8,148 bases of DNA from Oscillospiraceae bacterium. Lineage in GTDB: Bacteria > Bacillota > Clostridia > Oscillospirales > Oscillospiraceae. How positions within the stretch are numbered: the first letter of the stretch is position 1; each line of letters starts with the position of its first letter. A program made the position numbers and the translations under genes. The notes beneath the pieces were generated by a model, which did not search any database, was not told where the DNA came from, and saw only the letters and a list, made by a program, of their open reading frames with translations. The stretch spans positions 1 through 8,148 of the forward strand of contig JAFPTE010000208.1 in NCBI GenBank assembly GCA_017400415.1, read 5' to 3'. Positions 5,156-8,148 of the stretch are shown here, in pieces.

Positions 5156-7096
5156 TTATGACAGTCTGTAGCCTGCGGGGACGGCGTCATCCAGCATGAG
5201 AAGGTGGAGCTTCTCCTTGCCGTCCTCCTCACGGACGGCGGACAGGAGCATGCCGTTACTCTCCAGGCCCATCATCTTGCGGGCAGGCAGGTTCAGAATG
5301 GCAACAACGGTCTTGCCCACCAGCTCCTCGGGCTTATAGAACTTCGCTATGCCGGAGAGGATCTGCCGGGGCTTGCCGGAGCCGTCGTCCAGGGAGAATT
5401 TCAGAAGCTTGTCGCTCTTTTTGACGTTCTCGCAGGAGAGGACCTTGCAGACCCGCATATCGCACTTTGCAAAGTCGTCAATGGTAACGTCCGGCAGCAC
5501 CGGGTCAGTTTTCGGGGGATTCTTGGCCTCGTAATACTCATTGACCTCCAGGAGCTTCTTTGCCGGGTCCAGACGGGCGAAGAGGATCTCCGGCTGGCCG
5601 ATTTTGTGGCCGGCGGGGATGGCGCCGAAGGAAGAAAGGCTCTCCCAGCCCATGGGCTCCAGATTAAGCTGGCTGAAGATCTTCTCCCCGGTAGCGGGCA
5701 TGAAGGGGGTCAGCAGCACGGCGGCAATGCGGACGGACTCGCAGAGATTGTAGAGAACGGCGCCCAGCCTGTCCCGGTTGGCCTCGTCCCGGCCCAGGAC
5801 CCAGGGCTGAGTTTCGTCCACGTACTTGTTGGCCCGGCGGAGCAGGGAGAAAATCTCGTCCATGGCGTCTGCCACGTGAAGGGTGGCCATCTTCTCCGCC
5901 GCCCTGCCCGGGGTGGCCAGAGCCAGGTCCCGGAGCTCCCGGTCCGTGCCCTGGATGGGGCCCGGTCCCGGCAGAACGCCGCCCAGGTACTTGTTCACCA
6001 TGGATACGGTGCGGTTTACAAGGTTGCCCAGGATGTTGGCCAGGTCGGAATTGATGCGCTCGATAAGCAGCTCATGGGAGATGACGCCGTCGGAGGCGAA
6101 GGGTATCTCGTGGAGCACGAAGTAGCGCACTGCGTCCACGCCGTAAAGCTCGCAGAGGTCGTCGGCGTAGAGCACGTTGCCCTTGCTCTTCGACATCTTG
6201 CCGTCGGACATAATGAGCCAGGGGTGGCCGAAGACCTGCTTTGGCAGGGGCTCGCCCAGAGCCATCAGAAAGGCGGGCCAATATATGGTGTGGAACCGGA
6301 TGATATCCTTGCCGATAAGGTGAATATCCGCCGGCCAGTATTTTTTGTAGAAATCGGAGCCCTCGCCCTCCGGCTCGTAGCCCGGGAAGGTGATGTAGTT
6401 GGAGAGGGCGTCCAGCCAGACGTAGACCACGTGCTTCGGGTCGCTCTTCACGGGGATGCCCCAGTCAAAGCTGGTGCGGGAGACGCACAGGTCCTGAAGC
6501 CCGGGCTTCAGGAAGTTGTTTATCATCTCGTTTTTCCGGGCCTCCGGCTGTATGAACTCCGGGTGGTCCTGGATGTGCTTCATTATCCTGTCGCCGTACC
6601 TGGAGAGACGGAAGAAATAGGCCTCCTCCTCCGCCCACTTGACCTCCCGGCCGCAGTCCGGGCACTTGCCGTCCACCAGCTGGCTCTGGGTCCAGAAGGC
6701 CTCGCAGGGGGTGCAGTACCAGCCCTCATACTTGCCCTTGTATATATCGCCGCTCTTCAGGAACTTTTCAAAAATCTCCTGAACCTTCCGCTCGTGCATC
6801 TTGTCGGTGGTGCGGACGAACCTATCGTAGCTGGTGTTCATCAGGTCCCAGATGCGGCGGATCTCGGCGGCGGTGCCGTCCACGAACTCCTGGGGGGTCA
6901 GGCCGGCGGCCTGGGCCTTCTCCTGAATCTTGATGCCGTGCTCGTCGGTGCCGGTCTGGAAATAGACGTCGTAACCCTCCAGGCGCTTGAAGCGGCAGAT
7001 GGCGTCCGCCAGGACGATCTCATAGGTGTTGCCTATGTGGGGCTTGCCGGATGCGTATGCGATAGCGGTGGAGAGGTAGAATTTTTCCTTTTGCAT
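5156..7096 (-). CDS. metG: Methionyl-tRNA synthetase with C-terminal tRNA-binding domain
   Basis: This class I synthetase joins methionine to initiator and elongator tRNA-Met using ATP, in the cytoplasm. The protein has 646 residues, normal for the long bacterial form. Seen in order: FYLSTAIAYASGKPHIGN with the HIGH-type motif HIGN at 20-23; FQTGTDEHG (46-54); a zinc knuckle with Cys128/Cys131 and Cys145/Cys148; DWGIPV (211-216); VYVWLDALSNY (224-234); KMSKS at 300-304; an anticodon-binding helical region with YVDETQPW; and from about residue 540 an EMAP/Trbp111-type domain (DDFAKCDMRVCKV, ILSGIAKFY, NLPARKMMGLESNGMLL) that aids tRNA binding and dimerisation. The ATG at 7094-7096 is preferred to the one at 7117 because GGAGG at 7109-7113 precedes only the former and homologues begin a few residues before FYLST. 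No T-box leader fits in the short upstream region. Confidence 0.97.
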   Translation of the reverse strand: MQKEKFYLSTAIAYASGKPHIGNTYEIVLADAICRFKRLEGYDVYFQTGTDEHGIKIQEKAQAAGLTPQEFVDGTAAEIRRIWDLMNTSYDRFVRTTDKMHERKVQEIFEKFLKSGDIYKGKYEGWYCTPCEAFWTQSQLVDGKCPDCGREVKWAEEEAYFFRLSRYGDRIMKHIQDHPEFIQPEARKNEMINNFLKPGLQDLCVSRTSFDWGIPVKSDPKHVVYVWLDALSNYITFPGYEPEGEGSDFYKKYWPADIHLIGKDIIRFHTIYWPAFLMALGEPLPKQVFGHPWLIMSDGKMSKSKGNVLYADDLCELYGVDAVRYFVLHEIPFASDGVISHELLIERINSDLANILGNLVNRTVSMVNKYLGGVLPGPGPIQGTDRELRDLALATPGRAAEKMATLHVADAMDEIFSLLRRANKYVDETQPWVLGRDEANRDRLGAVLYNLCESVRIAAVLLTPFMPATGEKIFSQLNLEPMGWESLSSFGAIPAGHKIGQPEILFARLDPAKKLLEVNEYYEAKNPPKTDPVLPDVTIDDFAKCDMRVCKVLSCENVKKSDKLLKFSLDDGSGKPRQILSGIAKFYKPEELVGKTVVAILNLPARKMMGLESNGMLLSAVREEDGKEKLHLLMLDDAVPAGYRLS

Positions 7097-7108
7097 GGTG
7101 TGTTTATA

Positions 7109-7113
7109 CCTCC
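7109..7113 (-). promoter_or_regulatory. Ribosome binding site deciding the metG start
   Basis: GGAGG on the minus strand lies 12 bases before the ATG at 7096. The spacing is somewhat long, but the upstream alternative ATG at 7117 lies before this site and has only a weak AGAAG behind it. Confidence 0.65.
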
Positions 7114-7131
7114 GCATTTTTTCTTCTTAGG

Positions 7132-7161
7132 ATTTTACCACAAAGCCACGGGAAAAAGCAA
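7132..7161 (-). promoter_or_regulatory. Probable sigma-A promoter of metG
   Basis: On the minus strand TTGCTT (7156-7161), an 18-base spacer and TAAAAT (7132-7137) form a plausible promoter. TGG directly before the -10 box gives an extended -10. A transcript would start near 7125, leaving a leader of about 30 bases, too short for a T-box riboswitch. Confidence 0.55.
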
Positions 7162-7168
7162 TAGGTTG

Positions 7169-7196
7169 CCGCCGTTTTCGTTGACAAAGACGGCGG
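7169..7196. promoter_or_regulatory. Inverted repeat around the -35 box, candidate operator
   Basis: CCGCCGT (7169-7175) and ACGGCGG (7190-7196) are perfect 7-base inverted arms separated by 14 bases, and the spacer contains the -35 hexamer of the rightward promoter. A dimeric repressor bound here would block it. The arms do not resemble the Bacillus PurR box as I know it. Chance is possible in GC-rich DNA. Confidence 0.35.
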
Positions 7197-7209
7197 AAAA
7201 GAGTATAAT
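7181..7209 (+). promoter_or_regulatory. Perfect-consensus sigma-A promoter for the phosphoribosyltransferase-glyQS genes
   Basis: TTGACA (7181-7186), exactly 17 bases, then TATAAT (7204-7209). Both hexamers and the spacing match the housekeeping consensus, so strong transcription starting near 7216 is expected. A second TATAAT at 7222-7227 has no matching -35. The ribosome binding sequence GGGAG follows at 7231-7235. Confidence 0.85.
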
Positions 7210-7245
7210 TTTACGGCAAAATATAATAAAGGGAGAGATGACCCT

Positions 7246-7800
7246 ATGACCTACGAGCTTCATGTGGCCGGCCTTAAGCGGGACCTGCCCCTGTGCACAC
7301 TGAACGAAAACCTGAAAATCGCCGCCTTCGTTATCTTCGGAGACGTGGAGCTGACCTGCGCCTGCGCCGCCGAGCTCCTTAAGAAGGCGCCGGAATTTGA
7401 CTATATGGTCTGCCCGGAGGCCAAGGCCATCCCCCTTATCCACGAGATGGCACGGCAGTCCGGCCGGAACGAGTATTTCGTGGTCCGCAAGGCCCGGAAG
7501 CTCTATATGAACGGCGTGTTTGAGGTGGACGACGTTTCCATCACCACCCAGGGCCGCCAGAAGCTCTATATGGACGGGGCCGACGCCGCCAAGATGCGGG
7601 GCAAGCGCATCCTCATCCTGGACGACGTTATCTCAACCGGCGGCTCCCTCAAGGCCGTGGAGCACCTTGTAAACCAGGCCGGCGGCATCGTCGTGGGCCG
7701 CATGGCCATCCTGGCAGAGGCCGGCGCCGCCCAGCGGAACGATATCATCTACCTTGAAAAGCTGCCCCTCTTCGACAAGGACGGCAACGCTATAAACTGA
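7246..7800 (+). CDS. Adenine phosphoribosyltransferase-like enzyme
   Basis: The protein is a 184-residue, soluble type I phosphoribosyltransferase. The PRPP-binding motif RILILDDVISTGGSL is at 121-135, with the acidic pair Asp126-Asp127 and the STGGS phosphate loop. CPEAKAIPLIHEMAR (56-70) and YFVVRKARKLYM (77-88) are in the positions where APRT-like enzymes bind base and pyrophosphate. The length and N-terminal part differ from the short classical Apt and agree better with the APRT-like branch typified by PRK12560. The likely reaction is adenine plus PRPP giving AMP and pyrophosphate (purine salvage), but another base, or a regulatory role, is not excluded by sequence. The ATG at 7246 follows GGAG by 10 bases and lies about 30 bases after the predicted transcription start. 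It is 25 bases ahead of glyQS, with no terminator between, so the two are probably one operon. Confidence 0.85.
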   Translation: MTYELHVAGLKRDLPLCTLNENLKIAAFVIFGDVELTCACAAELLKKAPEFDYMVCPEAKAIPLIHEMARQSGRNEYFVVRKARKLYMNGVFEVDDVSITTQGRQKLYMDGADAAKMRGKRILILDDVISTGGSLKAVEHLVNQAGGIVVGRMAILAEAGAAQRNDIIYLEKLPLFDKDGNAIN

Positions 7801-7825
7801 TTTCAGTCAGAATGGAGATAACCAA

Positions 7826-8148
7826 ATGAAAAACAGCGAAAAGACCCTTGACAAAATCGTGGCCCTGTGCAAGAGCAGGGGCTATGTGTACCCGGGCAGC
7901 GAGATCTACGGCGGCCTGGCCAACTCCTGGGACTACGGCCCCCTGGGCGCCGAGTTCAAGAATAACGTGAAGAAGGCCTGGCTTAAAAAGTTCGTGCAGG
8001 AGTCCCGCTACAACGTGGCTCTGGACGCCGCCATCATCATGAACCCCCAGACCTGGATTACCACCGGCCACGTTTCCAGCTTCTCCGACCCCCTGCTGGA
8101 CTGCCGGGCCTGCAAGGCCCGTCACCGGGCCGATAAGCTCATCGGGGA
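7826..8148 (+). CDS. glyQS: Glycyl-tRNA synthetase, single-chain type (3' end beyond window)
   Basis: The first 107 codons are present and the frame runs off the right edge. The visible sequence, SRGYVYPGSEIYGGLANSWDY (17-37) followed by GPLGAEFKNNVKKAW (38-52), then LDAAIIMNPQTWITTGHVSSFSDPL and the Cys93-x2-Cys96 pair in DCRACKARHRAD, is characteristic of the alpha2 class II glycyl-tRNA synthetase found in Gram-positives, archaea and eukaryotes, not the alpha2beta2 GlyQ/GlyS enzyme. It ligates glycine to tRNA-Gly with ATP; full length would be about 460 residues. The ATG at 7826 follows GGAG (7814-7817) by 8 bases. Its position behind the phosphoribosyltransferase gene implies transcription from the strong promoter at 7181-7209. 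Confidence 0.95.
   Translation, partial: MKNSEKTLDKIVALCKSRGYVYPGSEIYGGLANSWDYGPLGAEFKNNVKKAWLKKFVQESRYNVALDAAIIMNPQTWITTGHVSSFSDPLLDCRACKARHRADKLIG

Noticed and set aside
7097..7117. Longer metG start at the ATG at 7117
   Set aside because: It would place the good GGAGG site inside the coding region and add seven residues not expected in the family.
7097..7140. T-box riboswitch upstream of metG
   Set aside because: The predicted leader is only about 30 bases and has neither the T-box sequence nor a terminator/antiterminator pair.
5204..7249. A 681-codon open frame on the plus strand opposite metG
   Set aside because: It is an antisense shadow of metG produced by GC-rich codon bias. It encodes no recognisable domain, while the minus strand encodes a complete synthetase with all its motifs.
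1..8148. CRISPR arrays, rRNA or tRNA genes, transposase genes
   Set aside because: No regularly spaced direct repeats, rRNA-like stretches, cloverleaf sequences or transposase motifs were seen on either strand.

Overview
The window looks like chromosomal DNA from a high-GC member of the Clostridia, most plausibly a gut Oscillospiraceae-type bacterium. The signs are GC-rich codon use, strong GGAGG-type ribosome binding sites, sigma-A-type promoters, a YlbM/TmcAL-family enzyme, a single-chain glycyl-tRNA synthetase, and lipoprotein serpins of the kind known from gut commensals. The genus is an inference and was not tested.

Layout: genes on the left (positions 1-7096) run leftward on the minus strand and genes on the right (7246-8148) run rightward. 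Reading leftward from the divergent promoter region at about 7097-7245, the order is metG (methionyl-tRNA synthetase), a 249-base intergenic region holding a repeat-like palindromic element, tmcAL (tRNA-Met cytidine acetate ligase, with a TTG start), a single-domain serpin lipoprotein, and a second serpin lipoprotein that is a tandem fusion of two serpin domains. The second serpin gene is open at the left edge and stops just before the reactive-centre loop of its second domain. Reading rightward from the same region, a promoter with perfect consensus boxes drives an adenine-phosphoribosyltransferase-like gene, followed 25 bases later by the start of glycyl-tRNA synthetase, cut by the right edge.

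Functions: metG, tmcAL and glyQS are translation housekeeping. MetG charges tRNA-Met and TmcAL acetylates the wobble cytidine of elongator tRNA-Met, so the neighbours act on the same tRNA. The serpin pair is the accessory part: two putative surface lipoproteins carrying at least three protease-inhibitor domains. Both visible reactive loops have the hinge of an inhibitory serpin and, by standard counting, Ala at P1, which suggests elastase-like target proteases.

The two observations most worth following are the two-serpin-domain lipoprotein, and the element at 4928-5147, where an identical 26-base hairpin sequence occurs at both ends of a 168-base palindromic segment and one copy lies just upstream of the tmcAL ribosome binding site.
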